Source: JAGQVA01 sp041391725
GTDB taxonomy: Bacteria > Bacteroidota > Bacteroidia > J057
Assembly: GCA_041391725.1 (NCBI GenBank)
Contig: JAWKNL010000002.1
Location: 186,001 to 250,000 of the forward strand
Reading direction: 5' to 3'
Length of the DNA: 64,000 bases
Position numbers and translations under genes: made by a program. Below the pieces are notes generated by a model that made no database searches, was not told where the DNA came from, and was given only the letters and a program-made list of their open reading frames with translations. The first letter of the stretch is position 1; each line of letters opens with the position of its first letter. Of this stretch, positions 1 to 9,815 are shown in pieces.

Positions 1-16
1 AGGAGGGTCTGATACG

Positions 17-490
17 TCAGTGAAGATTTACCGTCTGAGACTGTTGCTCTGCGATATAGGCTTTGATATGCTGCGTTCCTGGTCGCGAAATCATAGACCA
101 GAACCGAATGATATTGCCCATCATTTCGTCTAATTTCCAATAGTCGTCAGGTTTTTTAATATAAGCATTGGCGTGCCACAGGTAACTCTGAACCATATCA
201 CTTTCCCTACCGGAGGTCGTAAATACAATGACAGGAATCAGGCTGTATTCGGGCTGTGATTTTATAAAATAGAGAACCTCACTTCCATGAATGATAGGTA
301 TAGTCCAGTCCAAAAAGATCAGGTCGGGGGTAAAAACGTTTTCATACCCGTTGGTTTTTGAAATAAAGGCAATGGCATCTTTTCCATTGTCCACGTCCAT
401 CACCTGAAGTGACTTTTTTGCATGGTTGTTAATTGCTTTTCTTGCAAGCATAATATCACCTGGGTTGTCCTCAATGATTAATATGTTCAT
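17..490 (-). CDS. Single-domain response regulator (Rcp1-like)
   Basis: The 157-residue protein is one receiver domain with no output domain. The acidic pair is E7/D8, the phosphoacceptor is D61 in the LIFLDW stretch, the conserved Thr is in VFTTSG near residue 91, and the Lys is in AYIKKPDD near residue 112. Single-domain regulators of this type usually relay phosphate from hybrid or phytochrome-like kinases. The gene lies 118 bp downstream of a soluble histidine kinase on the same strand, so that kinase is the likely partner. The family and key residues are clear; the downstream target is unknown. Confidence 0.9.
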   Translation of the reverse strand: MNILIIEDNPGDIMLARKAINNHAKKSLQVMDVDNGKDAIAFISKTNGYENVFTPDLIFLDWTIPIIHGSEVLYFIKSQPEYSLIPVIVFTTSGRESDMVQSYLWHANAYIKKPDDYWKLDEMMGNIIRFWSMISRPGTQHIKAYIAEQQSQTVNLH

Positions 491-608
491 GGCTTAAACT
501 TGCGTTGGAAATGAAGGCATTAAATTAACCAAAAATGCAGGTTTAGGAAAGCGCATGACAGATTTTGAGAAGTATTGTTCTTTTCTTGAGTTTTTCAGGA
601 AAATGAAC

Positions 609-1694
609 TTAAGGGGTAAAATCCCCTTTGTGCGGGAGGGTAAAATGGAAGGTAGCGCCTTCCCCCGGTTTGCTATGAGCCCATATCTTTCCATGATGCT
701 GGCCGATAATACGGCTGGAAAGTGCCAGTCCGATGCCAGTCCCGTGAAACTCACGGAGTGCGTGCAGACGGTGAAAGATATGAAACAGTTTGTCCACAAA
801 TCGCATATCAAACCCGACGCCGTTGTCAGAAATAGAAAATTCCACCTCATTGACATGTTCAACTGACGAAATTTTAATTATCGACTTTTCTTTTTTTCCG
901 GAGAATTTTACCGCATTGGAAATCAGGTTTTCCCAGACCAGGGTGATCATATTCCGGTCGCCAAAACAAACGGGTAGCGGTTGGATCTCCCATTCGATTT
1001 TCTGATCGGGATGAAAGGAAGAAATATCATCGGCCAGGTGAAGCACAAGCTCGTATGCGTCAAATTCTGTTTTTTGCGGTAGTGCATTGCGGTTGCGGGA
1101 GTAAACCAGCAATTCTCCGATCATTTTACTCACCCTTTCCGAAGCTCCTGAGATTTTGGAGATAATCCTGATCCAATCATCCGGGGTGTTTTCATTGATG
1201 CTGTCCCTTAATATTTTGACATAGGTTTCAATATGCCTGATAGGCGCCTGCAAATCATGAGAAATGGAAAACACAAACTGCTCCAGCTCCTGATTGATCT
1301 CAATAAGTCTGGTCTCACAATCCTTCTCCGGAAGATCAAACTCCGGGGAAGGATGAATCTGAATCATGAGCCGGAGATCATCTATGGGCTTACATATAAG
1401 TTTAAAGGATTTTATTTCAGGGTTCTGCGCCGCCAACTGTTGGAACTCCGTTTCCTGATGAGAATGAAGTGCCTGCAGAAAGAAAGAAGGCAACGATGTC
1501 CATTCTATAAAAAGGTTTTCCAATACAGCCTGAACGAGTTGATTCCGGATCGTATCGGGATGGGTGTGCATCAACTGACCAAAACGATGGTTTGCGTAAA
1601 TACAGCGGAAGGCCGGCAAATCCTTGTCAGTGAGTTCGATAATACAAATTCCCGTTGGCAGGGTGTCAAGCACAGATTCCGGAAGCAGGTTCAT
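609..1694 (-). CDS. Soluble sensor histidine kinase
   Basis: The 361-residue protein has no membrane segment. Residues 1-120 form a PAS-like sensor region, followed by a HisKA domain with the phosphoacceptor H146 in the SISHDLQAP motif. The HATPase domain has the N box (ENLISNAVKF), G1 box (DNGVGFD) and G2 box (GTGIGLALS). This HisKA/HATPase type is common next to Rcp1-like regulators. It is preceded by the lone ATPase-domain gene and followed by the receiver gene at 17-490, giving a probable signalling operon. The signal sensed cannot be read from the sequence. Confidence 0.9.
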   Translation of the reverse strand: MNLLPESVLDTLPTGICIIELTDKDLPAFRCIYANHRFGQLMHTHPDTIRNQLVQAVLENLFIEWTSLPSFFLQALHSHQETEFQQLAAQNPEIKSFKLICKPIDDLRLMIQIHPSPEFDLPEKDCETRLIEINQELEQFVFSISHDLQAPIRHIETYVKILRDSINENTPDDWIRIISKISGASERVSKMIGELLVYSRNRNALPQKTEFDAYELVLHLADDISSFHPDQKIEWEIQPLPVCFGDRNMITLVWENLISNAVKFSGKKEKSIIKISSVEHVNEVEFSISDNGVGFDMRFVDKLFHIFHRLHALREFHGTGIGLALSSRIIGQHHGKIWAHSKPGEGATFHFTLPHKGDFTP

Positions 1695-1721
1695 ATAAAA
1701 TACTAATACAAAAAACAGGTA

Positions 1722-2285
1722 TCAGGCCACTTCGTTGATGGATTTTCTGATGGTCTGGTTTGCAGTTTGGAAAAAAACAGAAAAAGTACTCCCCATATCT
1801 TTACCGTCACTGCAAACACTTATCTGACCTTTCTGTAGATCAAGTAAACGTTTGACCAGCGGAAATCCAAATCCAGTGGTAAAAGGAGTTGAAGTAATAG
1901 CCACAGGTTGATTCCGCATAAGGGCAGAAATCCGGACTACCTCATCATTGGTCAGACCGCAACCCTGATCCCGAATCTCTACTACGGCTTTGCCATCGCG
2001 TTCATCAAGGGTAATTTCTGTGGTTTTGCCTTCGTTGGAGAACTTGATCGCATTCTTGATCAAAATATCTATGATATCATAAACGGCAAAATTATCGGCG
2101 AAAATAGTGGGTTTTCGTTTGATGGATAGTCTGAGATGTTGTCCGTTTTTTTGAGCTTCAAATTTATTAATAAAATATGCTTGTTTGACTAAATTGTCCA
2201 GATGTAAAAGCTGAGGATTGACAGATATCTTTCGGGCATTGATGAGTGAAATCTGCAAACGGTTGCTGATTTTGTCAAGAATCAT
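1722..2285 (-). CDS. Stand-alone histidine-kinase-type ATPase domain protein
   Basis: The 187-residue protein matches the C-terminal half of a histidine kinase. It has an N-box-like IIDILIKNAIKFS, a G1-like RDQGCGLT and a G2-like TTGFGFPLV. No HisKA H-box precedes it. The N-terminal 50 residues look helical and could be a remnant of a dimerisation domain. No in-frame kinase N-terminus lies in the 94 bp separating it from the upstream CheB-CheR kinase gene. It may be an anti-sigma-like or phosphotransfer-modulating ATPase, or a decayed kinase. The ATG at 2285 is the only convincing start. Confidence 0.75.
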   Translation of the reverse strand: MILDKISNRLQISLINARKISVNPQLLHLDNLVKQAYFINKFEAQKNGQHLRLSIKRKPTIFADNFAVYDIIDILIKNAIKFSNEGKTTEITLDERDGKAVVEIRDQGCGLTNDEVVRISALMRNQPVAITSTPFTTGFGFPLVKRLLDLQKGQISVCSDGKDMGSTFSVFFQTANQTIRKSINEVA

Positions 2286-2379
2286 ATCAGGGTTGTTGTA
2301 TAAAAGTTAGTCTTGTAAAACATACTACCAATTAAAAAATCTGAATTGATAATATTTGTAAAAAAAACAAAAAAAACTT

Positions 2380-5300
2380 TCATACTTCCATGGGTGTAAG
2401 AGGAAGGGTAAAGAAGAAAGTGGTTCCGGCGCCGGGTTGGGAATCAAACCATATTTTTCCGCCCATTCTTTGTACGATCCTTCGGCAGGTTGCCAGCCCG
2501 ATCCCGCTCCCCTGATACGTCCGGCTGCTGTGCAGTCGCTTGAAGACCTCAAAAATCTGTCCGCCATACTCTTTATCGATCCCAATTCCATTGTCTTTTA
2601 CCGAAATAAGGTACATTTCATTATCCAGCGATGCCGAAATCTCGATTTCTTTATTTTTGTGCTGATTAAACTTTATCCCGTTTTCGATAAGATTCTGAAA
2701 CAATTGCAGCATATGACTATGAACCGCTTTTACCACCGGAAGTGAATCGAATGTAATTGTTGCATTCTTTTCTTGCAGAAGTCCGCTCATTTGGCCTTTC
2801 AGATCATTCATTAGTTCAGAAAGATTCACATCTTCCAACGCCTCATCCTGATAACCTAACCGGGCAAAATTGACCAGTCCACCAATCATTTCCCCCATGC
2901 TCTGGGCATATTTGATGATAAAATCGAGGTGGCTGACGCTGTCTTTCGGCAATTCTCCGGCGTGATCCTGGTGAACGATCTGGGCAAAACTGATAATCGA
3001 CCGCAGGGGCGTTTTCAGGTCGTGGGAGACCGAGTAGGCAAATAACTCCATCTCCTTTATCCGCTCTTTTAGCTCCATATTGACCCGTTTTTTGTCAGTA
3101 ATCAATTGTACAATCATCATCCCGTGGGTGGAATTGGGACTGGGGATCGGAACAAATTTGGCAAAAAAGGTCTCGGAACCAATGTTGAATTCCTTCTCAG
3201 ATATCTGTCCTTTAAGGGTTTGCCTGAAAATGGAGGACAACAATTTGGCGATATGGGCAGGGTAAATATCCAGAAAGGTTTTTCCCATCACTTCTTCCGC
3301 TGGTATAAATCCCTCGGCATAATAAAAAACAAGTTTTTCATCAAAGAGCAAAACCGACGTATCCGGAATATTATGTGCCAGTAGTTGGAGCGTCTGCCTG
3401 GCATGGCTCAATTGTTTTTCAAGAGAAAACAGTTGGTTCCGGTTCCTGATAACGAGGGCAAGTTCTGTTGGCCCGATCTTGGTGAGTATGCCTTCATATG
3501 TGTTGATACCCGCCTTGGATTTGATAGAAAACGGAAAACTTATCGGTGAGTCTGAATCAATGACTGCATCAATATTTTCTATTGTCTGGTGCAAAACATC
3601 GGGCGGAAGTATTTCAGATAATTCTTTGGTTGTGCCTTTGCCGGAGCCGGGTTGTAAGTCCGCAAGTCCGCTGGCAAAACTCAGAAACTTCCCATTTGTG
3701 TCGATGGTAACAATAGCCAGTCTGGCAGATTTCAGAAGGGCGGTCCATATCAGCGACTGATGCTGTAGTTTGTTGGCAAGTGCCTGGTTTTCCTTTTGTA
3801 TTTCGCCCAGGCTGACCGTGGTATTTTTATATTCACGGGTAAGATGCTTCAGCCTGTCGGTATCCTTCAATTCGCTGATATCTACAATCGTAACCAAAAC
3901 GCCCAGCAGCCGGTTTTGATTGTCGAAGTAGGGGAATAAATGAATCTGATACCACCTTCCTGTTTGGCTAATGATCTGATCGTCAATAGTTTCTCTGGTT
4001 TCCAGCACCTGGGACACCATTTCTCCCAGATTAAAATTGGAAAAGCTGTGTGAAAAGTGGTAAATGGGGCGGCCGATATCTGATTCGGTAATATGAACCT
4101 CATCGGCAATTTTGTGGTTAAACCGGCGTATTTTCAGGCTTTCATCGAGAAACATAACTCCAATCCGCGAATACTTCAGCAGGTTATTCATGTCGTGATT
4201 GAGACTGGATAACTCTTCAATGGTTTGCTGGTGTTCGGTATTGATGGTGTATAACTCTTCATTTACGGATTGGAGCTCCTCATTTGTGCCCTGTAGTTCT
4301 TCATTGGAGGCTGTAAGTTCTTCATTGGAAGTCTGAAGCTGTTCTATGGTAGCATGAAGATTCTCCCGGGTGATGCGCAGCTCCTGCTGAAGCAGTTCGA
4401 TCCGGGCCTGATACATATTTTTGTCCGCCTCCAGCGTAGTCTCTTCATTTTCCCCGGTGGACTGAACCCGGATGAGGATCATAAAAAGTTTATCCTTTGG
4501 GCTTTCACCGGCAGTGGGTCTGATGGTAATCTGGGTATTCAGCACCTTCTCATTAGTTTCAAACAGGATATCGCTGTAAACAACCGATTTTCCGGGCTCG
4601 TGGGGCTGTTTTACTGCTACAGTCAGCGCAGCAGCAATATCCGGCGGAACCATTTTCAGAATGTTCCAGGATTCAGGCATTTCCGGAATTTTCAGGTATT
4701 TGTCTGCGTTGCCATAGTACTTTAGCAGTTGAAAATCCTGATTGATAATCATACACGAAGAAGCCATTTCTTCCAACAGCATCTGATTGGTGAGATCTAC
4801 GATGCGATTATTAAAGGCTTTTTCGGCTCCTGTTTTGGACTTCCAGCGGCTAGTGGAGATAGTGTAAAAATCTTCTTTTACTTCCGGGCCGCTATACATT
4901 ATATCAGGGCTTCCGCCAGCGCTTCGGTCATATACCGACTGATAGACTTTGTGTTTTCTCGATTTCTGAATAAATACATGATCGTTGTCAACCAATACCT
5001 CATTGGTTCCGATCATGAGGTAACTCTTATTGTTGAGGGAGTAGTTGAATATCGCCTGAATTTTTTTCTGAATATTGGACTGGAAATAAACCAGGAGGTT
5101 GCGGCAAATGATAAGATCCATCCGGCTGAAAGGCGGGTCCTGAAGCAGGTCATGGCGGGTAAATACGATCATTTCCCTGATATTGGAATTGACCTTAAAA
5201 CCTTCCTGTACTTTACTGAAATACATCGCAAGCCTCCGGGCCGAAAGGTCTGCCAGGGCACTTTCGGTGAAAAAACCCACACTGGCTTTTCTGATGGCGT

Positions 5301-6378
5301 CAGGATGTATATCCGTAGCAAAGATTTTGATACGGATATCGGACTGAATCTTCTGAAGGTATTCGTGGCACAGTATGGCTATAGAGTACGCTTCTTCTCC
5401 CGTAGCACAACCCGGTATCCAGATTCGAAGTGTATTCTCTTTGACCTGTTCAAACATGGTTGGAAGGATATTTTCCTCCAGAAACCCCCATTCCTGGTTA
5501 TCTCTGAAAAAATGCGATACACTCAGGCAAAACTCATTTAGAAGCAATTGGATTTCCTGCGGGCTTCGGTGGATCAGCGCCGCATATTCCTGAATCGAAT
5601 TAACGCCGGTCAGGTGAATTCTGCGTCGGAGCCTTCGCCAGATGGTTTCATAATTGTACAGGTAGAAATCTACCCCTGAGAGGCTTTTGAGCATATTGAG
5701 AATGTCGATCAGCTCGTCTGGCGGTTCTGCCAGATCGGGTTTCATATTCTCAATGTTTTCTGGCTGCGAGATGTAGTGCTGAAGCTTGGAGGGTATGTCT
5801 TCCACCGAAAGCTCAAAGTCTGCTATGCCGGCCAAAATTATGTTTCTGGGCATGCTCGGAAATTGTGCCTGTCGTATAGACTGAACCAGCACCAGCCCGT
5901 CGGCTTCCTTTACGGCACGTGAACCGCTCAGTCCGTCGCTGCCTGTTCCGGAAAGGACGATCCCGATGGCTTTTGAGCCATACTCGACGGCAATAGACTG
6001 AAAAAAACCATCGATGGGGAAAAACGCGGTCTTATTTTCTTCCGTTACGTCCTGAAAACTAAATTTGCCATTCTTTAAGTGGAGAATGGACCGGGGAGGA
6101 TTGAGGTAGATCCGACCGGGTTCTACCGTATCACCCGCCTCAATAATCTGTATGGGAAGGGCTGTTTTTCTCCTCAGCAAATCGGGCATCATGCTCTTAT
6201 AATGCGGCGAAAGATGCTGAATGACTACATAAGCTATGTTGGAATGGTATTCAGTATTCTCAAAAAATGTTTCAAGCGCATCGAGCCCGCCAGCAGACGC
6301 ACCAATTGCAACTATGAAAAAATTTTCGTGAAGAGCAGGGCTTTCAATACGGGTTGATGTTTTTGGGTCCAAATCCAT
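2380..6378 (-). CDS. CheB-CheR-PAS-histidine kinase fusion protein
   Basis: This is a 1332-residue multidomain signalling protein. Residues 20-205 form a CheB methylesterase domain with S28 in GASAGG, H55 and D148 as the catalytic triad. Residues about 215-490 form a CheR methyltransferase domain with SFFRD-like, GCATGEEAYS and ATDI motifs. A Glu/Asn-rich coiled coil (repeated SNEEL/TNEEL) follows at about 660-725, then about three PAS-like regions. The HisKA domain has H1119, and the HATPase has DNGIGID and GSGIGLA. Both methylation enzymes look intact, although no chemoreceptor gene is nearby. Similar fusions occur in many Bacteroidota and proteobacteria, where their substrates are mostly unknown. 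Confidence 0.93.
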   Translation of the reverse strand: MDLDPKTSTRIESPALHENFFIVAIGASAGGLDALETFFENTEYHSNIAYVVIQHLSPHYKSMMPDLLRRKTALPIQIIEAGDTVEPGRIYLNPPRSILHLKNGKFSFQDVTEENKTAFFPIDGFFQSIAVEYGSKAIGIVLSGTGSDGLSGSRAVKEADGLVLVQSIRQAQFPSMPRNIILAGIADFELSVEDIPSKLQHYISQPENIENMKPDLAEPPDELIDILNMLKSLSGVDFYLYNYETIWRRLRRRIHLTGVNSIQEYAALIHRSPQEIQLLLNEFCLSVSHFFRDNQEWGFLEENILPTMFEQVKENTLRIWIPGCATGEEAYSIAILCHEYLQKIQSDIRIKIFATDIHPDAIRKASVGFFTESALADLSARRLAMYFSKVQEGFKVNSNIREMIVFTRHDLLQDPPFSRMDLIICRNLLVYFQSNIQKKIQAIFNYSLNNKSYLMIGTNEVLVDNDHVFIQKSRKHKVYQSVYDRSAGGSPDIMYSGPEVKEDFYTISTSRWKSKTGAEKAFNNRIVDLTNQMLLEEMASSCMIINQDFQLLKYYGNADKYLKIPEMPESWNILKMVPPDIAAALTVAVKQPHEPGKSVVYSDILFETNEKVLNTQITIRPTAGESPKDKLFMILIRVQSTGENEETTLEADKNMYQARIELLQQELRITRENLHATIEQLQTSNEELTASNEELQGTNEELQSVNEELYTINTEHQQTIEELSSLNHDMNNLLKYSRIGVMFLDESLKIRRFNHKIADEVHITESDIGRPIYHFSHSFSNFNLGEMVSQVLETRETIDDQIISQTGRWYQIHLFPYFDNQNRLLGVLVTIVDISELKDTDRLKHLTREYKNTTVSLGEIQKENQALANKLQHQSLIWTALLKSARLAIVTIDTNGKFLSFASGLADLQPGSGKGTTKELSEILPPDVLHQTIENIDAVIDSDSPISFPFSIKSKAGINTYEGILTKIGPTELALVIRNRNQLFSLEKQLSHARQTLQLLAHNIPDTSVLLFDEKLVFYYAEGFIPAEEVMGKTFLDIYPAHIAKLLSSIFRQTLKGQISEKEFNIGSETFFAKFVPIPSPNSTHGMMIVQLITDKKRVNMELKERIKEMELFAYSVSHDLKTPLRSIISFAQIVHQDHAGELPKDSVSHLDFIIKYAQSMGEMIGGLVNFARLGYQDEALEDVNLSELMNDLKGQMSGLLQEKNATITFDSLPVVKAVHSHMLQLFQNLIENGIKFNQHKNKEIEISASLDNEMYLISVKDNGIGIDKEYGGQIFEVFKRLHSSRTYQGSGIGLATCRRIVQRMGGKIWFDSQPGAGTTFFFTLPLTPMEV

Positions 6379-6471
6379 GTCTGTGCAATTGTAAAGTTAT
6401 CCAACTGGTTGACATATGGTGGTTGTGAGAGAAAAGGGAATCTGTAAACAGGCGGGTTCCGTGTATGCGAA

Positions 6472-7071
6472 TCAGCGGGGGGGAGCCTCATTTTCTTTAC
6501 CCGATGACGGACTATCTCCCTGCGCGTTTTCCTTTGCACCTTTATTGTTTAACTCTTTCATCAGCTTCTCCTGGCTGTTAATGAATGCATGGGCTTTATT
6601 GAGGAAAAAAGTATTGGCGACAATCTGGTTATGTACACGCGCCCGGGTGGCAATCATTCTGGGGATGATGTCATTGGCAACCAGATCGTTGTATTTGATG
6701 ACAACTGACTCAATTACACTGGGAAGTACCTCCAGATTGTTTTTCAAAACATATCCCCATGCGCCGTTGAGAATCGTATCAGCCGCCAGTTGCTCACCGA
6801 TGGAGCCGGTTACAAATATAAACGGAATCATCGAATTGGCTTCCATTGCCAGTAGCATGGCATCGTGGCCATTCATATCCGGAAGCCGATAATCGGCAAG
6901 TATAAGGTTGGGGCTGGTAAGTCTCAAAAGGGTTTGGTATTCTTCCAGTCTGCTCGCCTGATGAAAGGTGAATTTGAACCGGGTTTTTTTCAACAGTTCT
7001 ATAACCAACTCTGCATCCTCGGGGTCGTCTTCGAGCAGGATTGCCGTGATTTCATTTTTTATATAATCCAT
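6472..7071 (-). CDS. Response regulator with unusual C-terminal tail
   Basis: The 199-residue protein begins with a receiver domain (residues 8-125). The acidic cluster is E14/D15/D16, the phosphoacceptor is D60 in LILADYRLP, the Thr is in FVTGS and the Lys is in GYVLKNN. The next 45 residues are predicted helical, and the last 25 are charged, low-complexity residues rich in Glu, Lys and Ser. No DNA-binding domain is visible. It lies 93 bp upstream of the CheB-CheR kinase gene on the same strand, so a shared transcript is plausible. Confidence 0.88.
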   Translation of the reverse strand: MDYIKNEITAILLEDDPEDAELVIELLKKTRFKFTFHQASRLEEYQTLLRLTSPNLILADYRLPDMNGHDAMLLAMEANSMIPFIFVTGSIGEQLAADTILNGAWGYVLKNNLEVLPSVIESVVIKYNDLVANDIIPRMIATRARVHNQIVANTFFLNKAHAFINSQEKLMKELNNKGAKENAQGDSPSSGKENEAPPR

Positions 7072-7234
7072 GGGTCGGACAGGGCTAATGTTAAGCAGTC
7101 TAAAATAAATACAAAAATTGAACTTTCTAAAAGTTTTTTCTATTTTGCCCTGCGCGCTGTAATAATCGTATCTTATTTTTGTCGTAGCATATTTTTGCTG
7201 TCTGTGGATTATTATTTACCCAATCAATGTCTTT
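7072..7234 (+). promoter_or_regulatory. Divergent promoter region between two signalling operons
   Basis: This 163-bp gap separates the minus-strand regulator from the plus-strand CheB-CheR gene. Two matches to the Bacteroidota -7 element TAnnTTTG lie on the plus strand, at 7174-7181 and 7190-7197. A well spaced TTG-type -33 element is not evident for either, so the assignment is tentative. The gap is AT-rich. Confidence 0.35.
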
Positions 7235-9799
7235 ATGGCCAAAGCTAAGCAGAAGGAAATAATACCGGAATATGAGTCAGCAAATGACTTAAAACCATAC
7301 ATAGTAGGGATCGGGACATCGGCCGGCGGCCTCGAAGCACTACAACTTTTGTTTGACAATATTCCCCAAAGTGACAAGCTGGCTTATGTGATTGTGCAGC
7401 ACCTCGCTCCTGACTACAAAAGTCTGATGGTGGAGCTTTTGTCCAAACACACACACATGAAAATAAAACAGATAGATGACGGAATGCAGGTTCTACCCAA
7501 CTCTGTATATGTCATGCCTCCCAAAACCAATCTCATTATCAATAAAGGCCGTCTGTTTCTAAAGCAAAAAGACCCACTCCTGAATATCAATTTTCCCATC
7601 GATATTTTCTTCCACTCTCTCGGAGAAGATCAGGGCGAACGGGCAATTGGCGTTGTGCTCTCCGGTACAGGTACCGACGGTACACGGGGGATAAAAACGA
7701 TCAAGGAATATGGCGGAATTGTCATGGTGCAGGAACCCAACTCCGCCAAGTTCAACGGTATGCCGCTCAGCGCCATCTCAACCCAACTGGCCGACTTTGT
7801 TTTAAATCCACCCCAGATTGCTCACCAACTCTCCGAAACCGTTCAAAAACCCGCCCAGGTCAAAATAGATGCTGTATCGCAGGAACCATTCGAAGCTGAA
7901 ATTTTCCGCCGGATCATCAACCTGATTAAAGACAAAACCGGGATAGATTTTATCCTGTACAAACGATCAACGATTTACCGCCGGATCAGCCGCCGCATGA
8001 AAATCAACGGATTCGAATCATTGGAAAGTTATTATTCCGACCTTCTCGAAAACCGCAAGGAAGTGCAAACCCTTCAGCAAGATCTTCTGATCGGGGTAAC
8101 ACAGTTTTTTCGCGATCCGGAGGCTTTTGAAATTCTCGAAAAAAGCGTCATTCCGGAACTATTTAAAAACAAACCCGCCCGCGAAACCATCCGCATCTGG
8201 ACCCCCGGTTGCTCTACAGGGGAAGAGGCCTATTCGATTCTGATGCTGCTCGAAGACTATAAAGCGCGTCATAAACTCACTCACCCCGTAAAAATCTTTG
8301 CAACTGATATCGATGTCAAGGCCCTTGAGATTGCCGGAAACGGCATTTACCCTGTCAATATTTCTGCCGATGTGAAAAAGTCTTTTCTGTACGAATATTT
8401 CGTCCAGAAAGACCAGTCCTACCATGTCTCCCAAAACCTGCGCAATCAGGTGGTGTTTGCGAGGCACAATATATTCAGCGACCCGCCTTTCAACCGGGTT
8501 GACATGATCGTCTGCCGCAATCTGATGATCTATCTGGAATCCTCCCTCCAGGAAAAAATCATGACGATCTTCCGCTTTGCCCTCAACCGCGGAGGATTTC
8601 TCTTCCTGGGGCCCAGCGAATCTGTCGGTGATATCGCCGAAATTATGGAGCCGGTCAATAAGCGGTGGAAAATCTATAAACATATTTCTGACCCGCAGGC
8701 TGTAATGCCCGATCTTCTTTCTGCACATTCTCCTGCCTATCTCCATGTGACGCCGGCTTCGCTCCACAACCCGCTGGGCAATTCGGCCAAAAAGCGTTTC
8801 CAGCCTCACTGGATCGACCAGTTTAAAGATTCGCTGGTAGAGTTTTATGCCCCCAAATGTGTGTTTATCAATGAGGAATTTGACGTCCTCTATCTCGCAG
8901 GAGGCATTACCAAATATGTGCGCCTGCCCGAAAAGGCCTTGTCGCTCAACTTCCTCAAAATGGTGGACAAAGATCTGGTGATTCCCCTGAGTACGGCTAT
9001 TCGCAAGGCAACCAAAACCAATGAGCCGGTACGCTACAATAATATCCAGTTTAAATACAATGAGACAGATTCATTTGTCTGCGACCTTAATGTAATCCCG
9101 CTGCCACATCTCAACCGGGTAGAAAAAATCCTCCTGATCAGCTTTATTGAACACAATGACACCCTCCCGCGGGAAGATACTGAACTTTTTGAAATCAATG
9201 ACGCGGTCAAAGACAGGCTCAATTATCTGGAACAACAACTCAAAGATACCCGAGAAAACCTTCAGGCTACCATAGAAGAACTGGAAACCTCCAATGAAGA
9301 GCTCCAGGCTTCCAATGAGGAACTGATGGCCGCCAATGAAGAACTTCAAAGTACCAATGAAGAACTTCAATCCGTAAATGAGGAACTGCATAGCGTAAAT
9401 GCAGAGTTTCAGGAAAAAATTCTGCATCTCTCAGAGCTTTCCAACGATATGGATAATATGATGCGCGCCAGTGAAATAGGTACCATTTTTCTGGATGCAG
9501 ATATGCGTATCCGAAAGTTTACTCCTGCAATTCAGGAGTATTTCAACCTGTTGCCTCAAGACGTAGGAAGACCCATTACCCACTTTAATACCGATCTGGG
9601 CATCAATGATATCCTGAAAAAAGCGGATCAGGTACTGCTGAAAGGCCTAAGCTTTGAAGAAGACATTGAAATAGAGGACAAGGGACGCTATTATATGCGG
9701 ATGCTGCCCTACCGCACCGATGACAAAGAAATCAGGGGAATGGTCATCACTTTTGTAAACATTGAAGGTTTGAAAAAAAGCGGAAGAAATACACAATAG
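7235..9799 (+). CDS. CheB-CheR-PAS fusion protein without kinase
   Basis: The 854-residue protein is related to the fusion at 2380-6378 but stops after a single PAS-like domain. The CheB triad is S29 (GTSAGG), H56 and D148. The CheR domain (about 215-485) has FFRD, a GCSTGEEAYS SAM-binding motif, ATDI and a CRNLMIYLE segment. A strongly repetitive Glu/Asn coiled coil (SNEELQASNEEL type) occupies about 665-725, and the PAS-like region ends the protein. The membrane kinase starts 16 bp downstream and probably supplies the missing kinase activity. The ATG at 7235 gives the expected short lead into CheB. Confidence 0.93.
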   Translation: MAKAKQKEIIPEYESANDLKPYIVGIGTSAGGLEALQLLFDNIPQSDKLAYVIVQHLAPDYKSLMVELLSKHTHMKIKQIDDGMQVLPNSVYVMPPKTNLIINKGRLFLKQKDPLLNINFPIDIFFHSLGEDQGERAIGVVLSGTGTDGTRGIKTIKEYGGIVMVQEPNSAKFNGMPLSAISTQLADFVLNPPQIAHQLSETVQKPAQVKIDAVSQEPFEAEIFRRIINLIKDKTGIDFILYKRSTIYRRISRRMKINGFESLESYYSDLLENRKEVQTLQQDLLIGVTQFFRDPEAFEILEKSVIPELFKNKPARETIRIWTPGCSTGEEAYSILMLLEDYKARHKLTHPVKIFATDIDVKALEIAGNGIYPVNISADVKKSFLYEYFVQKDQSYHVSQNLRNQVVFARHNIFSDPPFNRVDMIVCRNLMIYLESSLQEKIMTIFRFALNRGGFLFLGPSESVGDIAEIMEPVNKRWKIYKHISDPQAVMPDLLSAHSPAYLHVTPASLHNPLGNSAKKRFQPHWIDQFKDSLVEFYAPKCVFINEEFDVLYLAGGITKYVRLPEKALSLNFLKMVDKDLVIPLSTAIRKATKTNEPVRYNNIQFKYNETDSFVCDLNVIPLPHLNRVEKILLISFIEHNDTLPREDTELFEINDAVKDRLNYLEQQLKDTRENLQATIEELETSNEELQASNEELMAANEELQSTNEELQSVNEELHSVNAEFQEKILHLSELSNDMDNMMRASEIGTIFLDADMRIRKFTPAIQEYFNLLPQDVGRPITHFNTDLGINDILKKADQVLLKGLSFEEDIEIEDKGRYYMRMLPYRTDDKEIRGMVITFVNIEGLKKSGRNTQ

Positions 9800-9815
9800 T
9801 GAAACATCCCCTGCA

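Noticed and set aside
494..862. Minus-strand open frame of 122 residues overlapping the soluble kinase gene
   Set aside because: It lies mostly inside the kinase gene in another frame and has a composition typical of a shadow frame, with no domain or signal.
4729..5541. Plus-strand open frame of 270 residues inside the CheB-CheR kinase gene
   Set aside because: It is antisense to conserved CheR motifs and shows no protein-family features; long antisense frames are common here because of codon bias.
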